A stretch of 12,577 nt of DNA from Candidatus Vogelbacteria bacterium CG10_big_fil_rev_8_21_14_0_10_51_16 (GCA_002774795.1 PCYI01000030.1:1-12577), one strand, 5' to 3'. Numbered from the stretch's first letter, positions 5,211-11,863 are shown. Numbers and translations are program-made. The notes: a model not told the origin generated them from the sequence alone.

Positions 5211-5684
5211 TTAGCCGACGCGGGCAATGACGCCGGGCATGCTCTTGGGTTCGCGGTATCGCTCGTGATCGGGGTCGGACTGGATGATGTGGGCGTGGAG
5301 GTGAGTCACCGAAGCGCCTGTGTAGGTGGTCTCGCCGAAGCGGAGCATAAAGGTGCCGCCCGCTATCTCGCGGCCTCGGTTGAGCTTGGTGATAATCTCC
5401 TTCAGCTCCACCCACGCCTCCGGAGATAGCTCTTCTACGTGTTCGATATGCGCCTTATGAATCAAAAGCAAGTGGTGGCGCACACAGGTGTAGGGGTACT
5501 GATTTTTGGTGGCGAGCCAATAAATGCCGTCTATCTCAACTGGTTGTTTATGGAAGTTCGCTAACTGTTCGGGGCAAAACGGGCACACTTTTTCCTCGGC
5601 GATCGCTTTGATGACGCCCTCGTAGGCATGGCCGGGACGAGCGTTGTTGGGGTCGACATACTTCGCCGTTTTTTCTTTATCCAT
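5211..5684 (-). CDS. HIT-family nucleotide hydrolase/transferase
   Basis: A 157-residue histidine-triad protein. The signature HLHAHII (residues 128-134) gives the three histidines H128, H130 and H132; the central one would be the nucleotide-linked nucleophile. An upstream CPFC (34-37) is the zinc-type motif seen in longer HIT proteins such as the GalT and Ap4A phosphorylase-like branches. HIT enzymes act on nucleoside phosphate bonds such as dinucleoside polyphosphates or AMP adducts; the substrate is not defined here. A GATAAT -10 box (5701-5696, minus strand) lies 11 bases before the ATG, giving a leader of a few bases. The gene lies 123 bp downstream of thyA on the same strand, separated by a repeat-made hairpin. 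Confidence 0.88.
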   Translation of the reverse strand: MDKEKTAKYVDPNNARPGHAYEGVIKAIAEEKVCPFCPEQLANFHKQPVEIDGIYWLATKNQYPYTCVRHHLLLIHKAHIEHVEELSPEAWVELKEIITKLNRGREIAGGTFMLRFGETTYTGASVTHLHAHIIQSDPDHERYREPKSMPGVIARVG

Positions 5685-5720
5685 AATAGTGATTGATTAT
5701 CCGAAGATTTGAATATCGAG

Positions 5721-5798
5721 AAAACACAAAACACAAAGCACAAAACTCCAAAAAGTTAAAACGGGTACCTCTTGGAGTTTTGTGTCCTTTGTGTTTTT
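5721..5798. repeat. Inverted pair of AAAACAC-type heptamer arrays forming a hairpin
   Basis: Left copy: AAAACAC x2, AAAGCAC, AAAACTC, CAAAA (5721-5754). Right copy, inverted (5772-5798), ends the same way: read on the minus strand, GACACAAAACTCCAA. They pair over about 24 bp with a 2-base bulge and a loop of about 18 bases. The structure follows thyA on the minus strand and may serve as its terminator. The same sequence family occurs inside ileS (10707-10743) and before recO (11864-11900). Confidence 0.75.
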
Positions 5799-5807
5799 CT
5801 TACGCTT

Positions 5808-6734
5808 CTAAACTGGTGTTGGAATCAGCATCTTCTCGTGTGGTTTGTAGTCGGCGACGTCGAAATGTTTCGGCCTTATGGCGAAGATGTTTTTAAGTTT
5901 GGTGTTCATGGTGACGGTCGGTAGTCTTCGTGGTTCTCGCTCCAAAAGCTTTTTCACGAAAGGAATCTGGCTCTCGTAAATATGGGCGTCTGAAATGGTG
6001 TGGATGAGGCGCACGAACTTGTAGCCCAAAATCTGGGAGACAGCCATGCCGAGCGATGCATACTGCATAATATTAAATGGTACGCCCACGGGCATGTCGC
6101 CTGAGCGCTGGAAGTGATGTAGACTCAACTCCTTCTTGTTCGGTGTGAGCATAAAGTGGAGCCAGCCGTGGCAAGGAGCGACCACTACTTTTCGCGGGGG
6201 TAAGCCCTTGTGTTGAATGGTGTAGGGCGGAATCCAAGGAGAAATAATATGCGTGCGCAGAAAGGGCCTCTCTTTCATCTGAGCCATCACCTCCTTGAAT
6301 TGATTGAACGCCCCGTCATCATTAGGATTGGGGAAGTCGTGGAAGGCGGCGCCGTATGAGCCAGGGCCGAGGTCGCCTTCGGGCAGACCAAAGATGGCAC
6401 ACTTCTCTTTCGTGACCCACTTCTTCCACCACTTGCAACCGTATTTCTCGAGTCCGGCTTGGGTGTGCTCGCCGTTGATAAAAGCGGCAATCTCCCCGAT
6501 GGCTCCGGCCATAAACTTACCCGACAGGTCGCGCTCGGTAATGAGAGGGAAGCCGTTTTCTATTTCGTAGCGCAACTGCAAGCCCACAAGCATCTTGGCC
6601 CGGTCAGCGCCGAGCATTACCTTATGAATCGGCTCCACCCACTCGCCTTCCTTCAAGATTCTCCGCAGTGCATCTTGATACTGACTATCCGGCTTGCGAC
6701 TCTTGAGCGATTTGTAGGCGTAGAGGTCTTGCAT
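5808..6734 (-). CDS. thyA: Thymidylate synthase (ThyA family)
   Basis: A 308-residue enzyme making dTMP from dUMP with methylene-tetrahydrofolate. Visible motifs: the catalytic cysteine in VVAPCHGWLHF (C188), the phosphate-binding FQRSGDMPVGVPFNI (R210, S211, D213) with the dUMP-selecting Asn N221, and the late SDAHIYESQ motif (H251, Y253). It is longer than the roughly 264-residue E. coli protein and divergent: the usual Gln in PCHxxxQF is His here, and the middle (about 110-145) has an extra loop. The ATG at 6734 is preferred over upstream codons because TATACT (-10, 6749-6744) ends nine bases before it, implying almost no leader. It is divergent from folA, which recycles its dihydrofolate product. 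Confidence 0.92.
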   Translation of the reverse strand: MQDLYAYKSLKSRKPDSQYQDALRRILKEGEWVEPIHKVMLGADRAKMLVGLQLRYEIENGFPLITERDLSGKFMAGAIGEIAAFINGEHTQAGLEKYGCKWWKKWVTKEKCAIFGLPEGDLGPGSYGAAFHDFPNPNDDGAFNQFKEVMAQMKERPFLRTHIISPWIPPYTIQHKGLPPRKVVVAPCHGWLHFMLTPNKKELSLHHFQRSGDMPVGVPFNIMQYASLGMAVSQILGYKFVRLIHTISDAHIYESQIPFVKKLLEREPRRLPTVTMNTKLKNIFAIRPKHFDVADYKPHEKMLIPTPV

Positions 6735-6743
6735 GTTGTGGGT

Positions 6744-6749
6744 AGTATA
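6744..6749 (-). promoter_or_regulatory. -10 box of thyA
   Basis: TATACT on the minus strand, nine bases before the thyA ATG, so the RNA would begin about two bases before the start codon. No good -35 box is seen at the right distance. Confidence 0.5.
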
Positions 6750-6774
6750 TAAGGATGCCAGTCTTTTCGCTACA

Positions 6775-6802
6775 TTGTCACTCTTTGAAGCCGTGGTATA
6801 GT
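6775..6802 (+). promoter_or_regulatory. Promoter of folA
   Basis: -35 TTGTCA (6775-6780), a 16-bp spacer and -10 TATAGT (6797-6802). The ATG begins six bases after the -10 box, so the transcript would be leaderless. It fits within the 74-bp gap to the divergent thyA gene. Confidence 0.75.
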
Positions 6803-6808
6803 AGCGCA

Positions 6809-7315
6809 ATGCTCCTCTCTCTCATCGTTGCCTACGATAAAAACCGCGTCATCGGCCACGGTGGTAGCTTGCCTTGGGATATTCCCGCCGATATGAAGTA
6901 CTTTCGTGAGAAGACGCGGGGCAAGCCGGTCATCATGGGGCGGAAGACGCATGAGTCTATCGGTAGGGCCTTGCCCAAGCGTTTGAATATTGTGGTCACT
7001 CGCCAAGTAGACTATCGTCCGACTAACGGGTGCGAGGTGGCTACCTCGCTCGCGTTTGCTCTTGCGCGTGCCGAAGTTTGGGCGAAAGAGCAAGGAACAG
7101 GAGAGATTATGGTGATAGGCGGGGGAGAGCTCTATCGTCAGGCCCTACCTCTCGCGACACGGGTCTACGCCACGGAGATTGAAGCCGAGTTTCCGGGCGA
7201 CGCCACTTTTCCCGCACTTGAACCAAGCGAGTGGCGAGTCATCACAAATGAGTATCTGCAAGACAAGGAGACCGCAGACATTCCCATAGCATTTAAAACC
7301 TACGAACGCATTTGA
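6809..7315 (+). CDS. folA: Dihydrofolate reductase
   Basis: A 168-residue DHFR of normal length that reduces dihydrofolate with NADPH, restoring the cofactor consumed by thymidylate synthase. Motifs in order: LSLIVAYDKNRVIGHGGSLP, then PWDIPADMKYF with the catalytic acid at D28, KPVIMGRKTHESIGRALPKR (NADPH and folate binding), and the glycine-rich IMVIGGGELYRQAL. The ATG at 6809 is chosen over an in-frame codon at 6755 because the added residues do not match the family and the promoter lies between the two. It stands head to head with thyA. No clear terminator follows; the next gene starts 94 bases on. Confidence 0.96.
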   Translation: MLLSLIVAYDKNRVIGHGGSLPWDIPADMKYFREKTRGKPVIMGRKTHESIGRALPKRLNIVVTRQVDYRPTNGCEVATSLAFALARAEVWAKEQGTGEIMVIGGGELYRQALPLATRVYATEIEAEFPGDATFPALEPSEWRVITNEYLQDKETADIPIAFKTYERI

Positions 7316-7374
7316 TCCGTCATTCTTCATGTCAGTACCACATAGGATGTCTTGATTCCTGTGCGGGATAGTCA

Positions 7375-7403
7375 TTCACCTATTCCCCTAAATGTAGTAG
7401 TAT
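7375..7403 (+). promoter_or_regulatory. Possible promoter of the HEPN/MNT locus
   Basis: TTCACC (7375-7380), a 17-bp spacer and TAGTAT (7398-7403), six bases before the ATG at 7410. The geometry repeats the leaderless pattern of folA and of the gene at 3661. The -35 match is weak. Confidence 0.4.
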
Positions 7404-7409
7404 GTGGAT

Positions 7410-7678
7410 ATGATAGAAGGTGAAATTAAAGAGTTGGTCGAATATTGGGAGACAATATTGGGAGACAAGTGCGACGCATGATAGCGGATATAGAGTTGTC
7501 AGAAGATGAACAAAATCTTACTGATGATGTCAATCACTTCAACATTAGGGCTCGTTATCCTGATTTTAAGCTCGCTTTTTACAAAAAATGCACCAGAGAA
7601 TTTTCTGAGCCATATTATCACAACATAGTGACACTATACGAAAAATTATGTCAACAATTGAAGCAAAAACAATTGTAA
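7410..7678 (+). pseudogene. Broken HEPN-domain toxin gene of a HEPN/MNT pair
   Basis: The N-terminal piece (7410-7481; MIEGEIKELVEYWE then an early TGA) looks like the start of a HEPN protein. The C-terminal piece in another frame (to 7678) carries the typical HEPN end: IELSEDEQNLTDDVNHFNIR followed by ARYPDFKLAFYKKCTREF. Two faults are visible. A perfect 13-bp tandem duplication (7441-7466) shifts the frame, and the middle of the domain, including the R-x4-6-H active-site motif, is missing (an estimated 40 or so residues). Removing one duplicate alone does not restore the frame. A translated 77-residue remnant from an internal start is possible but would lack the catalytic motif. The remnant overlaps the MNT gene by 31 bases, the usual HEPN-MNT order. 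Confidence 0.7.
7441..7466 (+). repeat. Perfect 13-bp tandem duplication in the HEPN gene
   Basis: AATATTGGGAGAC occurs twice with no spacer. Thirteen is not a multiple of three, so it shifts the HEPN frame. It looks like a slippage or replication-error scar. Confidence 0.95.
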
Positions 7679-7962
7679 AGAAATACGCTGAAAAGCTTCG
7701 TTCTGCGAGGTTTCCATTTGACGCTATTTATTTGTACGGGTCTTGTGCAAGGGGACAGGCGCATGAATGGAGCGACGTTGACGTTGCGGTGATTTCGCCT
7801 GTTCTGGGCGAAGTGCTTGGCGCCGAGCAGTTCCAGCTTTGGCGCTTGCGTCGCGATGTCGATAGTCGTATAGAGCCATATGGCATGACACCTGAAGATT
7901 TTGAGAACAACAATGACCCGATGGTGCACGAGATTAAAACCACCGGGGAGCGAATTGTCTAG
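7648..7962 (+). CDS. MNT-type nucleotidyltransferase antitoxin
   Basis: A 104-residue minimal nucleotidyltransferase. It has the signature GSCARGQAHEWSDVDVAV (residues 31-48): G31-S32, R35 and the metal-binding D43 and D45, with E76 a candidate third acidic residue. Length and order are typical of MNT partners of HEPN toxins. In studied pairs the MNT protein AMPylates a Tyr near the HEPN active site and so neutralises the RNase. Here the HEPN partner lacks that region, so this protein is either a relic, an antitoxin acting in trans, or has another target. No ribosome binding site is visible; overlap with the HEPN remnant suggests coupled translation. Confidence 0.88.
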   Translation: MSTIEAKTIVKKYAEKLRSARFPFDAIYLYGSCARGQAHEWSDVDVAVISPVLGEVLGAEQFQLWRLRRDVDSRIEPYGMTPEDFENNNDPMVHEIKTTGERIV

Positions 7963-7976
7963 TGTATCTTTCCGAT

Positions 7977-10900
7977 ATGGTTGATGATAAAGCTAAAGAA
8001 AAAAAAACAGAAACCGCTCCGGAGCGCGAGGAGCGTATTTTGCTTTTTTGGGAGGATCGGGAGATTTTCAAAAAGTCGCTTGAGAAGGAGTCGCCAAAAG
8101 GCGACTATGTATTCTACGAAGGTCCGCCGACCGCTAACGGCAAACCGGGCATTCATCATCTGGAAGCCCGCGCTTTTAAGGATGTCATTCCACGCTATAA
8201 AACGATGCGGGGCTACCATGTGCGTCGCAAGGGCGGCTGGGATACGCACGGCCTGCCCGTTGAATTACAGGTAGAAAAAAAGCTTGGCCTAAACTCAAAA
8301 AAGGCCATTGAGGAGTACGGTATCGCAAAGTTTAACAAACAGTGTAAGGAGAGTGTCTGGGAGTATTTGGAGGATTGGAAAAGGTTTACAAAACGGATTG
8401 GTTTTTGGGTGGACCTGGATCATCCTTATGTCACCTATCACAATTCATACATAGAAGCTCTCTGGCAAGTCCTAAAGACTGTTCACAAAAAAGATCTACT
8501 TTATAAAGATTACAAGGTGGTGCCATGGTGTCCGCGTTGTGGAACGGCGCTCTCAAGCCATGAGCTTGGTCAGATCGATGCGTATAAGGATGTGAAGGAT
8601 CTGTCGGTCTATGTGAAGTTTAAAATCAAAGAAGGACAGGCAGTGGGCAGTGGGCAGTGGGCAGTAGGAAAGAATACCCACATTCTGGCGTGGACGACGA
8701 CGCCGTGGACGTTGCCGGGGAATGTGGCGCTCGCGGTGGGGGAGGAGATTGAGTATATAAAAGCGGGCATCAGATATCAGACATCAGATATCAGCGAATA
8801 CTACATTATTGCCAAAGAGCGAGTGGCGGCCGTCTTGAAGGATACAGAGTACGAGGTTGTTGCCGAGATGAAAGGAAAAGATTTGCTTGGCCTTGAGTAC
8901 GAGCCCCTCTACCCATTTACCGCAGAGCAGGTGGCCGGAGAACAAAAAGAGGCCCTAAGGAAAGCGTACAGGGTGTATGGAGCTGATTTCGTGACGACCA
9001 CAGACGGCACGGGCGTGGTGCACACAGCCGTAATGTACGGGGCTGATGACTTTGAATTGGGCACAAAGATTGGCCTACCAAAACACCACCTCGTAGACCC
9101 CCAAGGCAACTTTGTAGCGGATACTGGATTTCTCCAAGGCAGGTTTGTAAAAGACGAATCGGTGGCGGTGGACATTGTCAAAGACCTCGCTCATCGCGGG
9201 CTACTGTTTAAAAAAGAAAAGTACGAGCACTCCTATCCCCACTGTTGGCGTTGCCAGACTCCTTTGCTCTATTACGCGAGAGACTCATGGTATATCCGCA
9301 TGTCGAGCCTGCGGAGTGAGCTTGTCAAAGAAAACGAATCGATAAACTGGGAGCCCTCCTATATCCGTGATGGGCGCTTTGGTGAGTGGTTGCGGGAAAT
9401 CAAAGACTGGGCCATTTCGCGCGAGCGCTACTGGGGGACGCCTTTGCCAGTGTGGACGACAGCTTCGGGGAAAATGGAGGTGATAGGAAGTATGGAGGAG
9501 TTGAGAGAGAGGACTAAAAAATCCGGCAATCGCTACTTTGTCATGCGCCACGGGGAGGCGACCTCTAATGAGCAGAAACGAATGACGAGCGATCCCACCG
9601 CCCTCGCGCATTTGACGGAAGATGGACACAGGCAAGTGCGAGCGGCGGCGCACCAGTTGCGCGACAAGGACATAGGTCTGATTGTTCACTCTGGATACCA
9701 TCGGACTCGTGAGACGGCCGAAGAGGTCGCCCGAGAAATAGGCCTTGCTCCCGATCGTGTTGTTGCTGAGGAGCGTTTTCACGAAGCGCTTTTTGGAGTA
9801 ATGGAGGGGGCAACGGTTGAGGAGTACCACACTTTTTTCACCTCAGACCGTGACCGTTTTACCATGGCTCCGGAAGGTGGCGAAACTTACGCCGAGATGC
9901 GCGCTCGCATGGTGGCCGGACTCGAGAAGCTTGAGAATCAATATAAGGACACAGGTATCCTGATTGTCGGTCACGGGGGGCCGTTGTGGGCTTTGGGTCG
10001 CGGATACCGCGGGGAGAGTGTCGAACAGATGTCGGAAGGACAATTTCGTGATGATTTTCTCGAGAATGCCGAGTGGCGAGCGCTTGATTTTGTGCCATAT
10101 CCACACGACGCTGATTACTTTCTTGATCTGCACCGACCCTACATTGATGGGTTGGACATCGTAAGTTTAAGCGGAGAACCGATGACACGCACGCACGAAG
10201 TGATGGACGTGTGGTTTGACTCGGGAGCGATGCCTTTCGCCCAAGACGCGGATAGTCGCGGACAGGTACGCGGACAAGATGCGGACAAGACGCGGATGGA
10301 GTCAGACGCAGTCGGTGGGGAAACATTCGATAAACTATGGGCACGAACACCGTACCCAGCCGATTTTATCGCCGAGGCCATTGACCAGACGCGTGGCTGG
10401 TTTTACACCCTGCATGCTGTAGGGGTGCTCATGGGCCGCGGGAAGGCTTTTCGCAACGTGATTTGTCTTGGTCTTGTGAACGATGCTCAAGGCAAAAAGA
10501 TGTCGAAGTCCATTGGGAATGTTGTCGACCCGTGGGAGATGATAGAAAAGTATGGAGTAGACACCTTGCGCTTGTGGATGTGTGCGGTAAACCAACCCGG
10601 AGATGCCAAAAGCTTCGACGAAAAGACGGTGGCCGAGATGCGCAACAAGTTTTTTAACCTGCTCTACAACGTGCTCGCGTTTTATGAGCTGTATGGAGCT
10701 CAAGGAAAAGCACAAAGCACAAATGACACAAAACTCCAAAAAACAGATGTTGCATTTACTACAAACTACAAACTACAAGCTACAAGCTCTTTAAACATTC
10801 TCGACCAGTGGATTGTCGCGCGCCTCGAGGAGCTAACGGCTCTTACAACCGAGAAGCTCGATGCCTACAAACTGCTCGAGCCGGTGCGGGCCATGCGCGA

Positions 10901-11645
10901 CTTTATAGACGACCTCTCCACATGGTACTTGCGGCGTTCACGTGAACGGTTGAAAGAGGGGGACGAGGAGGCGGTGGCAACCTTGCGGTATGTCCTGCTC
11001 ACGCTCGCCAAACTCATGGCTCCTTTCGCGCCGTTTGCGGCGGAGGATATTTGGCTCCGGCTTCGGACGGGAGAGGAAGATGAGAGTGTGCACCTCGCTT
11101 CTTGGCCGGAGCCGGAGAAGCACGAAGCACGAGATTCTAAGCACGAAACAAATTCAAAGCACGAAATCAGAAGTACAAAAAAAGAAGATCTGCTTGGGGC
11201 GATGCAAAAGACGCGGGAGATTGTCTCCTTGGCTCTTGAGCAAAGAGCGCGGGCGGCTATAAAAGTTCGCCAACCTCTCGCTTCACTTCGTCTACAAACT
11301 ACAAACTACAAACTAACAACTGAATTCCTAGAGCTCGTCAAAGACGAGGTGAACGTGAGGGAGGTCATCTATGACGAGAATCTCGCCACTCCAGTAGAAT
11401 TGGATACTACTTTAACGCCTGAGCTCAAACAAGAAGGGGAGTTGCGCGACCTCATGCGGGCCGTCCAAGACCTCCGCAAAGAAAAGGGATTACAGGCGCA
11501 GGAACAGATTGTCCTCACCTTGCCTGTTGCACACAAAGAGCTTGCTCAAAAATACGAAACGGAATTAAAGAAAGGCGTGAAGGCCGCGCGCGTGACCTTT
11601 GCCGAGCAAGCGGAACCCAGCCTAGAACTTATCCATGAAAAGTAA
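7977..11645 (+). CDS. ileS: Isoleucyl-tRNA synthetase with an inserted histidine-phosphatase domain
   Basis: A 1,222-residue class I synthetase, versus roughly 930-1,070 for usual IleRS, charging tRNA-Ile. Seen in order (numbering from the ATG at 7977): HIGH-like PGIHH (57-61), WDTHGLP, zinc pair C185/C188, editing domain with WTTTPWT (239-245) and GTGVVHTA plus D357/D358, second zinc pair C423/C426, RERYWGTPLPVW (482-493), DLHRPYIDGL (717-726), WFDSGAMPFAQ, and KMSKS (841-845). The anticodon-binding helices (about 940-1040) and a C-terminal domain with IKVRQPLASL follow. Between IGSMEEL and DLHRP sits an entire histidine phosphatase (about 518-700). Six repeat-derived segments interrupt it in frame. 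GTG 7962 is an alternative start overlapping the MNT stop; ATG 7977 is preferred. Confidence 0.96.
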   Translation: MVDDKAKEKKTETAPEREERILLFWEDREIFKKSLEKESPKGDYVFYEGPPTANGKPGIHHLEARAFKDVIPRYKTMRGYHVRRKGGWDTHGLPVELQVEKKLGLNSKKAIEEYGIAKFNKQCKESVWEYLEDWKRFTKRIGFWVDLDHPYVTYHNSYIEALWQVLKTVHKKDLLYKDYKVVPWCPRCGTALSSHELGQIDAYKDVKDLSVYVKFKIKEGQAVGSGQWAVGKNTHILAWTTTPWTLPGNVALAVGEEIEYIKAGIRYQTSDISEYYIIAKERVAAVLKDTEYEVVAEMKGKDLLGLEYEPLYPFTAEQVAGEQKEALRKAYRVYGADFVTTTDGTGVVHTAVMYGADDFELGTKIGLPKHHLVDPQGNFVADTGFLQGRFVKDESVAVDIVKDLAHRGLLFKKEKYEHSYPHCWRCQTPLLYYARDSWYIRMSSLRSELVKENESINWEPSYIRDGRFGEWLREIKDWAISRERYWGTPLPVWTTASGKMEVIGSMEELRERTKKSGNRYFVMRHGEATSNEQKRMTSDPTALAHLTEDGHRQVRAAAHQLRDKDIGLIVHSGYHRTRETAEEVAREIGLAPDRVVAEERFHEALFGVMEGATVEEYHTFFTSDRDRFTMAPEGGETYAEMRARMVAGLEKLENQYKDTGILIVGHGGPLWALGRGYRGESVEQMSEGQFRDDFLENAEWRALDFVPYPHDADYFLDLHRPYIDGLDIVSLSGEPMTRTHEVMDVWFDSGAMPFAQDADSRGQVRGQDADKTRMESDAVGGETFDKLWARTPYPADFIAEAIDQTRGWFYTLHAVGVLMGRGKAFRNVICLGLVNDAQGKKMSKSIGNVVDPWEMIEKYGVDTLRLWMCAVNQPGDAKSFDEKTVAEMRNKFFNLLYNVLAFYELYGAQGKAQSTNDTKLQKTDVAFTTNYKLQATSSLNILDQWIVARLEELTALTTEKLDAYKLLEPVRAMRDFIDDLSTWYLRRSRERLKEGDEEAVATLRYVLLTLAKLMAPFAPFAAEDIWLRLRTGEEDESVHLASWPEPEKHEARDSKHETNSKHEIRSTKKEDLLGAMQKTREIVSLALEQRARAAIKVRQPLASLRLQTTNYKLTTEFLELVKDEVNVREVIYDENLATPVELDTTLTPELKQEGELRDLMRAVQDLRKEKGLQAQEQIVLTLPVAHKELAQKYETELKKGVKAARVTFAEQAEPSLELIHEK
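8637..8668 (+). repeat. In-frame heptamer array in ileS (GGCAGTG x4)
   Basis: GGCAGTG x3 and GGCAGTA (8639-8666) encode AVGSGQWAVG in the editing domain (residues about 221-231). It is the same heptamer family as the CCTACTG array before secE, read on the other strand. Confidence 0.85.
8771..8795 (+). repeat. In-frame heptamer array in ileS (TCAGATA x3)
   Basis: TCAGATA, TCAGACA, TCAGATA, TCAG encode IRYQTSDIS (residues about 265-273), again in the editing domain. Confidence 0.75.
9528..10076 (+). other. Histidine-phosphatase domain inserted in ileS
   Basis: Residues about 518-700 of IleRS match the phosphoglycerate mutase-like histidine phosphatase superfamily. FVMRHGEATSNEQ holds the Arg-His-Gly motif with nucleophile H525; HSGYHRTRETAEEVA gives R576 and R578; FHEALFGVMEG gives the acid E603; ILIVGHGGPLWAL gives the second His H666. 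All expected catalytic residues are present, so the domain may be active. It lies where ordinary IleRS has a short connector between the catalytic half containing RYWG and the DLHRP segment. Substrate and role are unknown. Confidence 0.9.
10243..10300 (+). repeat. In-frame repeat in ileS (GCGGACAAGAT-type)
   Basis: GCGGACAGGTAC, GCGGACAAGAT, GCGGACAAGAC and GCGGAT follow one another, an 11-bp period unlike the heptamers elsewhere. They encode a charged segment (SRGQVRGQDADKTRMES) right after the conserved FAQ of WFDSGAMPFAQ, at residues about 757-776. Confidence 0.7.
10707..10788 (+). repeat. Two in-frame heptamer arrays in ileS (AAAGCAC and ACTACAA)
   Basis: AAAGCAC x2, AAATGAC and a tail ending ACTCCAAAA (10707-10743), then ACTACAA x3 and GCTACAA (10758-10785). 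Together they encode about 30 residues including KAQSTNDTKLQ and TTNYKLQATSS, just before the anticodon-binding domain. The first shares a 21-base identical block with the array before recO. Confidence 0.85.
11117..11180 (+). repeat. In-frame degenerate heptamer array in ileS (GAAGCAC type)
   Basis: GAAGCAC x2, GAGATTC, TAAGCAC, GAAACAA and further decayed units encode KHEARDSKHETNSKHEIR between the anticodon-binding domain and the C-terminal domain (residues about 1048-1065). Confidence 0.75.
11292..11321 (+). repeat. In-frame heptamer array in ileS (CTACAAA x3)
   Basis: CTACAAA x3 followed by CTAACAAC encodes LQTTNYKLTT in the C-terminal domain, just after the conserved VRQPLASL. It is the same heptamer as the array at 10758-10785. 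Confidence 0.85.
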
Positions 11646-11790
11646 AAAGCTCACCAACAAAGACCTGCGCGAGAAGATAGAGAGATTGGAGAAAAAGTAC
11701 GACGGGCAGTTTGCCGTTGTATTCGATGCGATTAAAAGACTTTTGGCCATACACGAAAAAGAACCAGCGACTATCAGCTTTCACCATTGA
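11635..11790 (+). CDS. Small coiled-coil-like protein overlapping the ileS end
   Basis: A 51-residue reading frame starts 11 bases before the end of ileS in another frame, so it may be translated by coupling. The product (MKSKKLTNKDLREKIERLEK, then KYDGQFAVVFDAIKRLLAIH) is a charged amphipathic helix followed by a second helix and a short tail. From memory it resembles the C-terminal tail of ORF6N-domain proteins (ExKYDxQFxVVFxAI); this comparison is unverified. It has no DNA-binding or enzymatic domain. It may be a stand-alone small protein or a relic. Confidence 0.55.
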   Translation: MKSKKLTNKDLREKIERLEKKYDGQFAVVFDAIKRLLAIHEKEPATISFHH

Positions 11791-11863
11791 TTTTTGGCTA
11801 CACCTTTTTCTTAGAGTTTTGTTCCCGAGCGAGCGTGCGGAATAGTCGCTCTACACGTTGTTC

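Noticed and set aside
6755..6808. Earlier start for dihydrofolate reductase
   Set aside because: It would add 18 residues not typical of the family, and its DNA holds the folA promoter.
7316..7409. A possible RNA gene or terminator between folA and the HEPN remnant
   Set aside because: No stable hairpin with a T-run and no tRNA-like arms were found; only a weak promoter match is present.
9285..10381. Several open minus-strand frames opposite ileS
   Set aside because: They are shadows of the ileS coding frame, Arg/His/Pro-rich and without motifs.
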